DNA of 64,000 nt, taken from NCBI RefSeq assembly GCF_030269365.1, contig NZ_BSTF01000001.1:682001-746000 (forward strand). The letters run 5' to 3'. Positions 43,639 to 52,413 of this stretch are shown piece after piece. The DNA is from Lentzea sp. NBRC 102530. GTDB taxonomy: Bacteria; Actinomycetota; Actinomycetes; Mycobacteriales; Pseudonocardiaceae. The position numbers and the translations under genes are program-made. Every line of letters starts with the position of its first letter. Position 1 is the first letter of the stretch. The notes beneath the pieces are model-generated. The model searched no databases, was not told where the DNA came from, and worked only from the letters and a program-made list of their open reading frames with translations.

Positions 43639-45969
43639 TCACCTCACTCCACGATCAGCGGGCAGGGTGACGCGGACGTCGCCCAGGCCGCGCGCGATCA
43701 GCACATCGCCGGTGATCGGCTGCCAGCCACCGGACCACCGGCGCTGGGCGCGAGCGTCGCAGAGGACCTCGACCCGCACGGTCTCGCCGGGCCGGACGTG
43801 GACACCGGCGAACCCGATCAGCCGAACCGGCTCGTCCGACGGCCGCAGGTACACCTGCACGACCTCGCGCCCCGGCCGTGACCCCGTGTTGGTGACCTCG
43901 GCCGACACCGAGCCGATCACCCCGTCCGCGCCGGTCGCCGCAGCGTCGCCGTACTCCCAGGTCGTGTACCCGAGCCCGTGCCCGAACCAGAACAACGGAT
44001 CCGTCGCACCCCGGTACCCGACGGCCGTCCCCTCCGAATAGGCCAGCTCGCCGTCGACCGGCACCAGCGGCACCACGTCGGCGTCGGCCCGCGGGAACGT
44101 GGTGACCAGGCGCCCGGCCGGTTCGATCTCGCCGAGCAGCGCCGCCGCCACCGCGTCCCCGGCCTCCTGCCCCGGCAACCCGGCCCACAGCACCGCGTCG
44201 ACCTGCGCGAGCCACGGCATCAACACCGGCGTCGCGGCGTTCACCACCACGACCGTGCGCCGCGCGGCCGCCGCCACCGCCGCGACCAGCGCGTCCTGCT
44301 CGCCCGGCAACGCCAGCGTCGTCTTGTCGAAGCCCTCGGTCTCCTGCTCCTCGGTGAGCCCCACGACCACGACCGCCACGTCCGCCTCGCGCGCGGCCCG
44401 CACCGCGGCACCGATGGCGTCGGCGGGAGCGCGCGGCACGGGCTGGGTGATCAGGCCGGCCAGCGCGACCGCCCCGCGGACACGGGCCGTGATCCGGTCG
44501 CCGGGGGAGAGCAGCACCTCGGCCGTCCAGTGCGGCGGCTTGAGCAGCGCCTCCTCGACGATCCCGGCTCCCCTGGCCAGCACCGCGGCGTGCCGGCGTC
44601 CCGCCACGTCGATCGTCCACTCGCCGAACCCGCGCACGCCGATCAGCATCCGCGCCGGCTCGTCCAGCACGACCTCGCCGGACACCTCGATCGACGCGGC
44701 CCCCTGCGCCCAGCCGCCGTACGCGGCCAGTTCGGCGATCTCCATGTCCCGCGACGCCAGCACCTCGCCGTCGGCGTCGTACGTCGTGGCGCGGATGTCC
44801 TTCAGCACACCAGGTGCCGGCGCGGCGTACCGCAGCCGCACCTCGACACCGTCCACAACGGACAGCGATGAACCGAGTCGCGAGGTCAGGCCGTCGGCGA
44901 TGCTGATCACGTGCGGTGGCCGCACCCCGGCCGATCCGCCGCCCTGGGCGACGGTCGCGACCGCGTGCCGTCCGACCAGAGCAACCGAAGACTCCTGCAA
45001 CGGCAGCACACCGGAGTTCTTCAGCACGGTCATGCCGCCCGCCGCGAACCTCCGCAGCTGCTCCCGCCGCACCTCGCTGTCGGGGGCGGGCAGGTCCGCG
45101 GGCCACGAACGCTCAGCACCGAACGCGCCCGTCCGCGACGCCAGCAGCAGCAACCGGGCCACGTGGTCGTCGATGACGGACTCGGCGACCTCACCGGCCT
45201 GCACGGCCGCCACCAGCTTGTCCTCCCACGGCCCGCCGGGACCGGGCATCGCGAGGTCGAGGCCGCCGTTCGCGCTCGCCGCCGTCGACTTCGTGGCGAA
45301 CCAGTCGGACATCAGCAGGCCGTCGAACCCCCACTCGCCCTTCAGCACGCCCTCGACCAGCTCGGTGTGCTCGGTGGCGGGCACGCCGTTGACGTTGTTG
45401 TAGGCCGCCATGATCGCCCACGGCGCGGAGTCCGCGACCACGATCTCGAACGGCAGCAGGTAGACCTCGCGCAACGTCTTCTCGTCGAGCACCATGCTCG
45501 CCGTGCGCCGCTCGGTCTCGGACTCGTTGGCCACGTAGTGCTTCGGTGTCGCCGCGATGCCCTTGTCCTGCAGGCCCCGCACGTACGCGGCCGCGATCAC
45601 CCCCGTGAGCAGCGGGTCCTCGCTGTAGGCCTCGAACAGCCGGCCGCCGAGCGCCGTGCGGTGCAGGTTGATCGTCGGGCCCAGCACGACGTGGACCTGC
45701 TGTGCCGCCGCCTCGTCCGCCAGCACCTCGCCGACCTCGCGGGCGAGTGCGACGTCCCAGTGCTGGGCGAGCAACGTGGCGTTCGGCAGCACGCAGGCGA
45801 TCGTGCCGCCGCGCAGTTCGGCACCGCGGACACCGGTCGGGCCGTCGGACAGCTTCAGCGACACCAGGCCGATCTCGGGCTCCGGGTGCAGCGCGAACAG
45901 CGCGGACCCGGTCAGCAGCCGGACCTTCCGCGCCAGGTCGAGACGTGCGATGGCCTTCTCGATGTCCAT
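43639..45969 (-). CDS. Glycoside hydrolase family 3 beta-glucosidase
   Basis: A 776-residue GH3 enzyme without signal peptide, so probably cytoplasmic. N-terminal TIM barrel with LSDGPTGVRG, GRLFEAYSEDPLLTG, the substrate-binding KHYVANESE and the nucleophile Asp in GLLMSDWFATKS (near residue 220). A PA14-like insert (~390-510) is suggested by YAAPAPGVLKDIRATTYDADG, and a fibronectin III domain closes the protein (SAEVTNTGSRPGREVVQVYL). ATG 45969 gives the typical MDIEKAIARLDLARKVRLLTG; an upstream extension of 32 codons has no family similarity and would swallow the operator. Confidence 0.92.
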   Translation of the reverse strand: MDIEKAIARLDLARKVRLLTGSALFALHPEPEIGLVSLKLSDGPTGVRGAELRGGTIACVLPNATLLAQHWDVALAREVGEVLADEAAAQQVHVVLGPTINLHRTALGGRLFEAYSEDPLLTGVIAAAYVRGLQDKGIAATPKHYVANESETERRTASMVLDEKTLREVYLLPFEIVVADSAPWAIMAAYNNVNGVPATEHTELVEGVLKGEWGFDGLLMSDWFATKSTAASANGGLDLAMPGPGGPWEDKLVAAVQAGEVAESVIDDHVARLLLLASRTGAFGAERSWPADLPAPDSEVRREQLRRFAAGGMTVLKNSGVLPLQESSVALVGRHAVATVAQGGGSAGVRPPHVISIADGLTSRLGSSLSVVDGVEVRLRYAAPAPGVLKDIRATTYDADGEVLASRDMEIAELAAYGGWAQGAASIEVSGEVVLDEPARMLIGVRGFGEWTIDVAGRRHAAVLARGAGIVEEALLKPPHWTAEVLLSPGDRITARVRGAVALAGLITQPVPRAPADAIGAAVRAAREADVAVVVVGLTEEQETEGFDKTTLALPGEQDALVAAVAAAARRTVVVVNAATPVLMPWLAQVDAVLWAGLPGQEAGDAVAAALLGEIEPAGRLVTTFPRADADVVPLVPVDGELAYSEGTAVGYRGATDPLFWFGHGLGYTTWEYGDAAATGADGVIGSVSAEVTNTGSRPGREVVQVYLRPSDEPVRLIGFAGVHVRPGETVRVEVLCDARAQRRWSGGWQPITGDVLIARGLGDVRVTLPADRGVR

Positions 45970-45989
45970 GGATCGAGCACACCAGAACC

Positions 45990-46007
45990 ACCGACTGAGT
46001 GGTCGGT
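45990..46007. promoter_or_regulatory. Inverted repeat, probable TetR operator of the GH3 operon
   Basis: ACCGAC (45990-45995) and GTCGGT (46002-46007) form a perfect inverted repeat with a 6-bp spacer, 21 bp before the GH3 start. Size, symmetry and location fit a TetR-family operator for the regulator encoded second in the operon. Confidence 0.55.
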
Positions 46008-46110
46008 CGGTATATCCGCCTGTGACCTTTTGGTGATCGGGCGGTGATGTGACACCGCGCGGCACACCCGTGGCACGCCTTCAGTGGTGTCCAAGGGGAG
46101 GGGAATGGTG

Positions 46111-46812
46111 ATGAAGGTCGAGGTGCGGCTGCTCGGGCCGCTCGAAGTCCGCGGCCCGAACGGCCCGGTGCACTTCACCGGCGCGCGGCGGCGTGCCGTG
46201 TTCGCGTTGCTGGCGTTGCGGACCGGGCGGCTCGTGTCGAGCTCGGCGCTGGTCGACGGCCTGTGGGGCGAGGACGTGCCGCCGACGGCGACCAAGACGT
46301 TGCAGGGGCACGTCGCGAAGGTCCGCCGGGCGCTCGAACTCGCGGGCGCCGACGGGGTCGTGCTGACCCGCGAACCCGGCTACCTGCTCGACGTCACGCA
46401 GGTCGTGGCCGACGTCGAGGAGTTCGACGAGCACCTGCGCCGCGGCAGGTACGCGGAGGCGTTGAGGCTGTACAGAGGTGAGCCGCTCGCGGACTGCCCG
46501 CTCGAGGGCTGGGCCGGGGCGGAGATCGTGCGGCTGCGCGAGGCGGTGGCGTTCGCGGAGGAGAACCACGCGGCGGCGCTGTGCGTGGCCGGCCGGCACG
46601 CGGAGGCGATCACGCAGCTCGAACGGCTCGTCGCGCTCTACCCGTTGCGGGAGTCGTTGTGGGAGCTGCTGATGGAGGCCCAGCACCGGGCGGGCCGCGC
46701 GGGTGACGCGCTGCGGACGTACCGGCGGGTGCGGGCGCTGCTGGTCGAGGAGTTCGGCATGGAACCCGGGATCGCGTTGCGCCGCAGGGAAGCCGCGGTT
46801 CTGGCCGGTTAG
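46111..46812 (+). CDS. SARP-family transcriptional activator (small)
   Basis: A 233-residue activator with an OmpR-type winged helix (MKVEVRLLGPLEVRG...REPGYLLDV, residues 1-95) and a BTAD domain (about 100-230, ending LLVEEFGMEPGIALRRREA). No ATPase or TPR part. ATG 46111 lies 7 bp after AGGGG; the ATG at 46105 and GTG at 46084 are in frame but poorly spaced. It stands alone, with a terminator behind it. Its target is unknown; the GH3 genes, the secreted protein or the siderophore operon are possible. Confidence 0.87.
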   Translation: MKVEVRLLGPLEVRGPNGPVHFTGARRRAVFALLALRTGRLVSSSALVDGLWGEDVPPTATKTLQGHVAKVRRALELAGADGVVLTREPGYLLDVTQVVADVEEFDEHLRRGRYAEALRLYRGEPLADCPLEGWAGAEIVRLREAVAFAEENHAAALCVAGRHAEAITQLERLVALYPLRESLWELLMEAQHRAGRAGDALRTYRRVRALLVEEFGMEPGIALRRREAAVLAG

Positions 46813-46887
46813 CAGGGGCGCCGCCGGCGGCGGGTCGGGCGGTGGCCGGCCCGGCGGCCCGTGTCGGGGGATGCGGGCCGCCGGGCC

Positions 46888-46925
46888 GGCGCCGTGGTCC
46901 GTGCTGGGGGACGAACCACGGCGCC
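46888..46925. terminator. Bidirectional hairpin between convergent genes
   Basis: GGCGCCGTGGT (46888-46898) and ACCACGGCGCC (46915-46925) form a perfect 11-bp stem with a 16-base loop, midway between the SARP stop and the stop of the secreted protein gene. Confidence 0.75.
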
Positions 46926-46971
46926 TGCCTTCATCCGGGCGATGCCGCCCCCTCGGCGGCACCGATCGGCT

Positions 46972-47454
46972 TTAGAACGGGCTGTGCAGTTCCTTCGACT
47001 TGTACGTCTTGGTCGACGTGCGGGTGTCGAAGAGGCGGGCGCGGGCGTAGAGCTCGTCGCCGCCGTCCGAGTCCTCGTCCAGGGCGTTGTACGGGACCTG
47101 GATGTAGAACTGCGCGCTCAGCCCGTTGTCCGTCGCCCGGACCCAGGAGATCGGGATCCGGAACTCGGCGTTGTCGAACCAGTCGGCGCCCATCGCCCAC
47201 GCGTCGACGGGGTCACCGGGCTGGTCGATGATGTTCTGCGCGTCCGCGCGGGACATCTTGGCGTCGAGGCCGACGCTCACGTCGTAGGTGTCGGAACCCA
47301 CCTTGGTGATCGTGAAGCAGATGGTGTGGTTCGTGCCCGTCGAGCACGTCTGCTTCGCCTCGGCCGCCCCCGCCGTGACGGTCATGATGCCGAGGGCCGC
47401 GAGCCCCATCACGCCGAACCGCGTGAGGCGCTGCAGCACTCCTTGCTTGTCCAT
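46972..47454 (-). CDS. Secreted protein of unknown function
   Basis: A 160-residue protein with a Sec signal peptide: basic start MDKQGVLQRLTRFG, hydrophobic VMGLAALGIMTVTAG, cleavage probably after AEA near residue 33. The mature part begins with CSTGTNHTIC (two cysteines 9 apart, likely a disulfide) and is rich in Asp, Thr and aromatics, suggesting a beta-rich fold. ATG 47454 follows AAGGAGA. No family recognised. It converges on the SARP gene and lies downstream of the ATPase-TPR regulator gene on the same strand. Confidence 0.75.
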   Translation of the reverse strand: MDKQGVLQRLTRFGVMGLAALGIMTVTAGAAEAKQTCSTGTNHTICFTITKVGSDTYDVSVGLDAKMSRADAQNIIDQPGDPVDAWAMGADWFDNAEFRIPISWVRATDNGLSAQFYIQVPYNALDEDSDGGDELYARARLFDTRTSTKTYKSKELHSPF

Positions 47455-47553
47455 CGTTCTCCTTGTGCGGTGTGTGGCGCCCCACCGGCGCCCCCCGTGC
47501 ACAAGAGAGTGCTCGTCGTCGGTGGCGAGCCGACGGCCGTGCGGTGGTCAAGA

Positions 47554-49761
47554 TCAGGTGGGCTTGTAGGAACAGCGGTAGCCCGTCGTCACGGCGTCGC
47601 GCAAGGCGTCCGCTGTGGACTGTTCGCTCGTCGCGATCGTGTCTATGGCCCGCCGGATCGCTTTGCGCACAGCGGTTCTGGCGCGTTCGGCCGGTCCAGC
47701 GAAGTTCCGGCCGCGCCCGCCCATGCCGGTCTCGCGTTCGAGGTGGCTGAGCAACGCCTCCAGCTCGGCCTCGACCCGCGGCGACGGGGTGTCGTCCAGC
47801 TGGGCCCGCAGGTCGCGGATGCGGGTGAGATAGGCCGCGCGGGCCACGGGATCGAGCAACGGCTGGTTGCCGCTGTCCTGCCCGCCCACGAGTTCCAGCG
47901 CCGGGATCTCGATGCCCGGATCGGCGACGAGCCGGGCGAGGTACCGCATACCGACGAGGTCCTCGACCCGCGTTTCCCTGCCGTGGTGGGACACCACCCA
48001 CCACACGTTCTCCTTGCGGATCACCACCCGGTCGGTGAGTCCGTCCCGGTGCCGCGCCCACATGGCCGCCCGCGCGGTCATGCCGATCGCGTCGGCGTCG
48101 TCGATCGCGACGTCGAACAACGCCTTCGCGCGCTCGCCCTTCACCGTCTGCGCGAGGGTGGCGCGGGCGTAGGCCGTCATCGGCAGGTTGCCGAGCCGGA
48201 TGTTGGTGGTGACGGCCCGTTCCAGGTGCTCGACGGCCTTGACCGGCTCGCCGAACGTCACCGCGGCGATGCCCAGCAGCAGTTCGGTCGAACCGAAGCA
48301 GACGATCGCGGTGGCCGGCACCACGGGCTGGTCGGCGAACGGCGCCAGCAGCTCGTAGGCCTCGCGCGCGATGCCTGCCTCGTTCAGCGCCGCGGCCACG
48401 TGCACGACGCAGAACATGCAGGTGATCCACGTGCTCGACAACGGCACGGCCGCGAGTCCGTTGATGGTCAACCGGTGCAACGCCGACCGCGCCCGATCCC
48501 GTTGCCCCGCTTCGAGGGCCAGCAACGCGAGCGCGGCCTCGAAGCTGAACTCCAGGTCCGGCAACGTGGGGGAGTGCGTGACCTGCTCGGCCAGGTCGAC
48601 CAGTTCGCCGCCGCGTCCCTGCAGCCAGCGGATCGCGAAGAGGTGCGTGCTGTGGAACGTCTCCGCGTCCACGTCACCGGCTTCAAGCCCCAGTTCGGCG
48701 CAGGCCAGCGACTTCTGCTCGGCCTCCTCGAACCGGCCCGCCCGGATCGTGCGCATGACGTCCATCGCGGCGTGGAAGAACATCAGGCCGGGGTGGTGCG
48801 CGGCTCTGCGGGCGAGTTCGGCCTGCGAGCGTTCGGCGTGCGGGTCACCCAGGCAGAACAGGTCCATCGTGCGGCGGCACAACCCGCTGAGCGCCAACAG
48901 GTCCAGGCCCGCGGCGGAGGCGACGGTGATCAGCTCGTCGGCGAGTTCGCGGCGGTGGGCGTTGTGGGGCGGGGACCACAGGGCGTGGTGGGTCAGCGAC
49001 AACGCCTCGGCCAACGTCAACTGGTCACCGGTCGCCCTGGCCTCGTCGAGGGCTTTCAGGACGCTCTCGGTCTCCCGCCGGTCGTAGGCGTGCTCGGCGG
49101 TGAGCCTGGTGCTCAGCCGGGTGCGCAGGGGTTCGGCCGGGCCGCGGTCCAGGGCCTCGTGCAGGCGGGCGATGGCGAGGGCGCGGTCGGCCCTGGCGCG
49201 GAACTTGTTGACCCACATGCCGGGCAGGCCCAGCGCCGCTTCGGGATCGCCGTCGCGGGCGGCCTGGTCGAGCAGGTCGCGGGCCTCGGTGATGCGGCCG
49301 GCGGCGAGGGCGGCGTGCGCCTGGTCGACGAGCCGCACCGGCTCGCCGAGGCCCGCGGGCCGGGCCGAGGTGACGACGATGACCACGGGCAGCCGGTGCA
49401 CCTGCCCCGCCACCGCCTCCAGCAGCCTGACCGTCTCCTCACCCGCGAGGTCGATGTCGTCGACCAGGACCATCGCGGGCCCGGCGGCCAGCACGGCCAC
49501 GACCTTCCGCGCGCACTCTGCCGGCTCGGCGTCGAGCGCGGCGGCGTCCCCGCCCAGGCTCGCCAGCACCGCGTGCCACGGCCAGTACGGCGGCGCCTGC
49601 TCCCGGCACGTCGTCCACACCACGGCGAACCCGCGCGCCTGAGCCCGTTCGACTGCGCCGACCAGGTGCCGTGTTCGTTCGGCGCCCGGTGGCGACGTCA
49701 CCGCGAGGAGGTGACCGGACCCCAGTTTCGCCTGTTCGAACGCCGACTCCGGCAACCGCAC
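47554..49761 (-). CDS. Degenerate AAA-ATPase/TPR regulator-like protein
   Basis: A 735-residue cytoplasmic protein resembling actinomycete BTAD/ATPase-TPR regulators. The N-terminal ~130 residues keep the AAA layout with Walker B AMVLVDDIDLAGEE, but the P-loop position reads AVTSPPGAERTRHLV without GxxxxGK[ST]. Helical repeats cover about residues 150-580, and the C-terminus carries the common terminal block of such proteins (VWWVVSHHGRETRVEDLVGMRYLARL; GGRGRNFAGPAERARTAVRKA). No DNA-binding helix-turn-helix was found. GTG 49761 follows GAGGG. It may be a truncated regulator or a protein-protein adaptor. Confidence 0.7.
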   Translation of the reverse strand: MRLPESAFEQAKLGSGHLLAVTSPPGAERTRHLVGAVERAQARGFAVVWTTCREQAPPYWPWHAVLASLGGDAAALDAEPAECARKVVAVLAAGPAMVLVDDIDLAGEETVRLLEAVAGQVHRLPVVIVVTSARPAGLGEPVRLVDQAHAALAAGRITEARDLLDQAARDGDPEAALGLPGMWVNKFRARADRALAIARLHEALDRGPAEPLRTRLSTRLTAEHAYDRRETESVLKALDEARATGDQLTLAEALSLTHHALWSPPHNAHRRELADELITVASAAGLDLLALSGLCRRTMDLFCLGDPHAERSQAELARRAAHHPGLMFFHAAMDVMRTIRAGRFEEAEQKSLACAELGLEAGDVDAETFHSTHLFAIRWLQGRGGELVDLAEQVTHSPTLPDLEFSFEAALALLALEAGQRDRARSALHRLTINGLAAVPLSSTWITCMFCVVHVAAALNEAGIAREAYELLAPFADQPVVPATAIVCFGSTELLLGIAAVTFGEPVKAVEHLERAVTTNIRLGNLPMTAYARATLAQTVKGERAKALFDVAIDDADAIGMTARAAMWARHRDGLTDRVVIRKENVWWVVSHHGRETRVEDLVGMRYLARLVADPGIEIPALELVGGQDSGNQPLLDPVARAAYLTRIRDLRAQLDDTPSPRVEAELEALLSHLERETGMGGRGRNFAGPAERARTAVRKAIRRAIDTIATSEQSTADALRDAVTTGYRCSYKPT

Positions 49762-49837
49762 AGCTTCACCCTCGAATGCACTTTCTCAGCCAGGACTGGG
49801 GAAACCTAGCGGAGGGCGGCGCCGCGCACGTACGCGG

Positions 49838-50029
49838 TCAACACGCATTTAAGGGCGAAGCGACGCGAACGGCGGATCGGTGTACTCCGTGCCGCGCCAG
49901 GCCGGCGGCGTCGCTCGTCCGCGTGCGGCGCACCGGGCGGGCGAAGACGGTGGCGAGGATCTGCATCATCAGGTCGGAGCGGGAGCCGCCGCCGGAGACG
50001 ACCGGTTCGGGGAACTCGCGGTCCAGCAC
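49838..50029 (-). pseudogene. FGGY-family sugar kinase remnant
   Basis: About 64 codons read LDREFPEPVVSGGGSRSDLMM then QILATVFARPVRRT, the ATP-binding C-terminal motif of FGGY carbohydrate kinases, followed by a degraded DAAGLA. Neither the ~400 residues before it nor the normal C-terminus are present. It is the only recognisable content of the 384-bp space between the ATPase-TPR gene and the YCII gene. Confidence 0.65.
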
Positions 50030-50145
50030 CTGCGCCAGGGGTTGCCGTCGCGGCCAGGAGGTGAGCAGTCGATGAACGCGCCGATGAGTTTGGCGCGCAC
50101 CCGGAGTCGGTATTGCTGAAGATCCCGGATCGAGGAGGTTCAGCG

Positions 50146-50469
50146 ATGAGGTTCGTGACGATCGGCTACGGGGAGCGCTCGGGGTATGACAGGACGGACC
50201 CGGTCATCCGCGACGAGGCGCACGCCCACGACGAACGGCTGCGGGCGGCCGGAGCGGAGATGGGCATCGCCGGCGCGCCCGTGCAGGTGCGCAATCCCGG
50301 CGCCACCGGCACGACGGTCGACAAGGGTGCGTTCATGACCTCCGCGCTGCCGATCGCCGGGTTCGCGCTCATCGAGGCCGACTCGCTGGAGGAGGCCGTC
50401 GACATGGTCGCCAAAACGCCGTGCGCGGTGGCGCACGGCGTTGTAGAGGTGTGGCCCTTGCAGGACTAA
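50146..50469 (+). CDS. YCII-domain protein
   Basis: A 107-residue YCII-related (dimeric alpha/beta barrel) protein: MRFVTIGYGERSGYD, the conserved His-containing RDEAHAHDERLRAAG, APVQVRNPG and the C-terminal VVEVWPLQD. GAGGAGG sits 8-14 bp before ATG 50146. Such proteins are often paired with sigma factors or regulators, but none is next to it. Its stop overlaps the convergent aldo/keto reductase by 4 bp. Confidence 0.85.
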   Translation: MRFVTIGYGERSGYDRTDPVIRDEAHAHDERLRAAGAEMGIAGAPVQVRNPGATGTTVDKGAFMTSALPIAGFALIEADSLEEAVDMVAKTPCAVAHGVVEVWPLQD

Positions 50470-51479
50470 CGACGACGCAACCGCTTGTCCTGGATGACCG
50501 GCGTGAGGATGAAGGCGTCTTTCTGCCGCACGTTCGTGCCGGGGTGGACGATCTCGTCGATCCGGTCGAGCACGTCCTCGGTGAGCCGGAAGCCGGAGTG
50601 CTCGATCAGGCTCGCGAGGTGCTGCGGCTTGCTCACGCCGAGCAGCACCGACGTCACCGCCGGGTGGTTGAGCACGAACGCCGTGGCGAGCGTCGGCAAC
50701 GGCACCCCGGCCTCGGCGGCGAGCTCGGCGAACTGTTCGACGGCCGCGAGCTTCGCCTGGTTGTCGCGGTCCTCCCGGTCGAACATGCCGCCCCAGGCCG
50801 CCCGCGTGGCGCTGCCGGCGGCCGGGTCGACGCGGCCCGACAGCCACCCGCCGGCGAGCGGGCTCCAGGTCAGCACGCCCATGCCGTGCCGGTGCACGGT
50901 CGGCAGCACGTCGGCCTCGATCGCGCGGTCGAGCAGCGAGTACTGCGGCTGCTCGGTGCGGAACCGCTGGTGGCCGCGCTTCTCGGCCACCCACTGCGCC
51001 TCGACGATCTCGCTCGCCGGGAACGCCGACGAGCCGATGCTGCGGACCTTGCCCGCCCGCACCAGGTCGGTGAGCGCCGCCAGGGTGTCGTCGATGTCGG
51101 TGTGCTGGTCGGGCCGGTGCATCTGGTAGAGGTCGATGTGGTCGACGTCCAGGCGCCGCAGGCTGTCCTCGACCGCCCGCTTGACCCAGCGTGCCGCGCC
51201 GCCACGGGTGTTCGGGTCGTCGCCCACGGGAAGGCCGAACTTCGTCGCGAGCACCACGTCGTCGCGGCGGCCCTTGATCGCCTTGCCGACGATCACCTCC
51301 GACTCGCCCTGCGAGTAGATGTCCGCGGTGTCGATGAAGTTGATGCCCGCGTCGAGCGCGGTGTGGATCATGCGCACCGACTCGTCGTGGTCGCCGATCG
51401 AGAAGCTGCCGAACGTCATCGCGCCGAGCGCGTACGAGCTGACCGTGATGCCGGTCGTACCGAGAACCCTCTGTTCCAT
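50466..51479 (-). CDS. Aldo/keto reductase
   Basis: A 337-residue NADPH-dependent AKR. The catalytic tetrad is visible: Asp and Tyr in DTADIYSQGESE, Lys in VLATKFG, His in YQMHRPDQH. GMGVLTWSPLAGGWLSG and SVLLGVSKPQHL form the cofactor region. Substrate unknown. It is divergent from the XRE regulator with 85 bp between starts, an arrangement common in actinomycetes where the regulator controls the reductase. Confidence 0.92.
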   Translation of the reverse strand: MEQRVLGTTGITVSSYALGAMTFGSFSIGDHDESVRMIHTALDAGINFIDTADIYSQGESEVIVGKAIKGRRDDVVLATKFGLPVGDDPNTRGGAARWVKRAVEDSLRRLDVDHIDLYQMHRPDQHTDIDDTLAALTDLVRAGKVRSIGSSAFPASEIVEAQWVAEKRGHQRFRTEQPQYSLLDRAIEADVLPTVHRHGMGVLTWSPLAGGWLSGRVDPAAGSATRAAWGGMFDREDRDNQAKLAAVEQFAELAAEAGVPLPTLATAFVLNHPAVTSVLLGVSKPQHLASLIEHSGFRLTEDVLDRIDEIVHPGTNVRQKDAFILTPVIQDKRLRRR

Positions 51480-51564
51480 GTCTCCACTAGAACCCCGTCC
51501 GGGGTCGCGTGACAGGGCCTGCCAGTACCCCGCACGTCGTCGCGAACCGCCCTACGCTGATGTG

Positions 51565-52413
51565 GTGAACACCGAACTCCGCGAGTTCCTCCGCTCCCGC
51601 CGGGCCAAGGTCACGCCCGAGGAGGCGGGGCTGCCCGCGCTGCCCGGCACGCGCCGCGTTCCCGGGCTGCGCAGGGAAGAGGTCGCCCAGCTCGCCGGGG
51701 TGAGCGTCGACTACTACGTGCGGCTGGAACGCGGCCGGGACGTGAACGTCTCCGAGTCCGTTCTGGACGCGCTGGCGCGGGCGTTGCGGTTGAACGAGGT
51801 CGAGCGCGCCCATCTGTGCACAGTGGCCAGACCGACCCGCAGAACCCGGGCGCTGCCGCCACAACGCGTCCGGCCGGGCCTGCTCAGGGCGCTGGACTCG
51901 ATGGCCGACGTCCCCGCGATGCTGCTCGGCCGCCGTTCGGACGTGCTCGCGACGAACGCCCTGGCGAAAGCGCTCTACCTCGACTTCGGGGGAGGGGAGC
52001 CGAAGGACCGCAACGCCGTCCGGTTCATGTTCCTGAACCCGGCGGCCCGCGAGCTCTACGACGACTGGGAGGCCAACGCCCGGCTCGCCGTCGCGCACCT
52101 GCACATGTACGCCGGACGCCACCCGCACGACCCGAAGCTCGCCGCCCTCGTCGGCGAACTCTCGGTGCGCGACCCCGACTTCCGCCGCTGGTGGGCCGAC
52201 AACGACGTGCACCTGCACGCGCACGGCACGAAAACCCTGCACCACCCGGTGGTCGGCGAGATCACCGTCGCCTACGAGTCGCTGACGGTGGACGGCGACC
52301 CGGAGATGTCCATCGCGCTGCACACGGTGGAGCCGGGATCGCCGTCCGAGCAGAACCTGCGCCTGCTGGCCAGCTGGGACCTAACCGAGCAGCGCAGCGA
52401 CGTCGCGCACTAG
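51565..52413 (+). CDS. XRE/MmyB-family regulator
   Basis: A 282-residue regulator with an N-terminal helix-turn-helix (VPGLRREEVAQLAGVSVDYY, about residues 31-50, with LERGRDVNVSESVLDALARAL) and a C-terminal MmyB-like PAS ligand domain (GRRSDVLATNALAKALY; WWADNDVHLHAHGTKTLHHPVVG). GTG 51565 begins the typical NTELREFLRSRRAKV; a GTG one codon earlier is equivalent. It is divergent from the aldo/keto reductase, its likely target. The 3' end overlaps the convergent siderophore esterase by 33 bp. Confidence 0.9.
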   Translation: MNTELREFLRSRRAKVTPEEAGLPALPGTRRVPGLRREEVAQLAGVSVDYYVRLERGRDVNVSESVLDALARALRLNEVERAHLCTVARPTRRTRALPPQRVRPGLLRALDSMADVPAMLLGRRSDVLATNALAKALYLDFGGGEPKDRNAVRFMFLNPAARELYDDWEANARLAVAHLHMYAGRHPHDPKLAALVGELSVRDPDFRRWWADNDVHLHAHGTKTLHHPVVGEITVAYESLTVDGDPEMSIALHTVEPGSPSEQNLRLLASWDLTEQRSDVAH

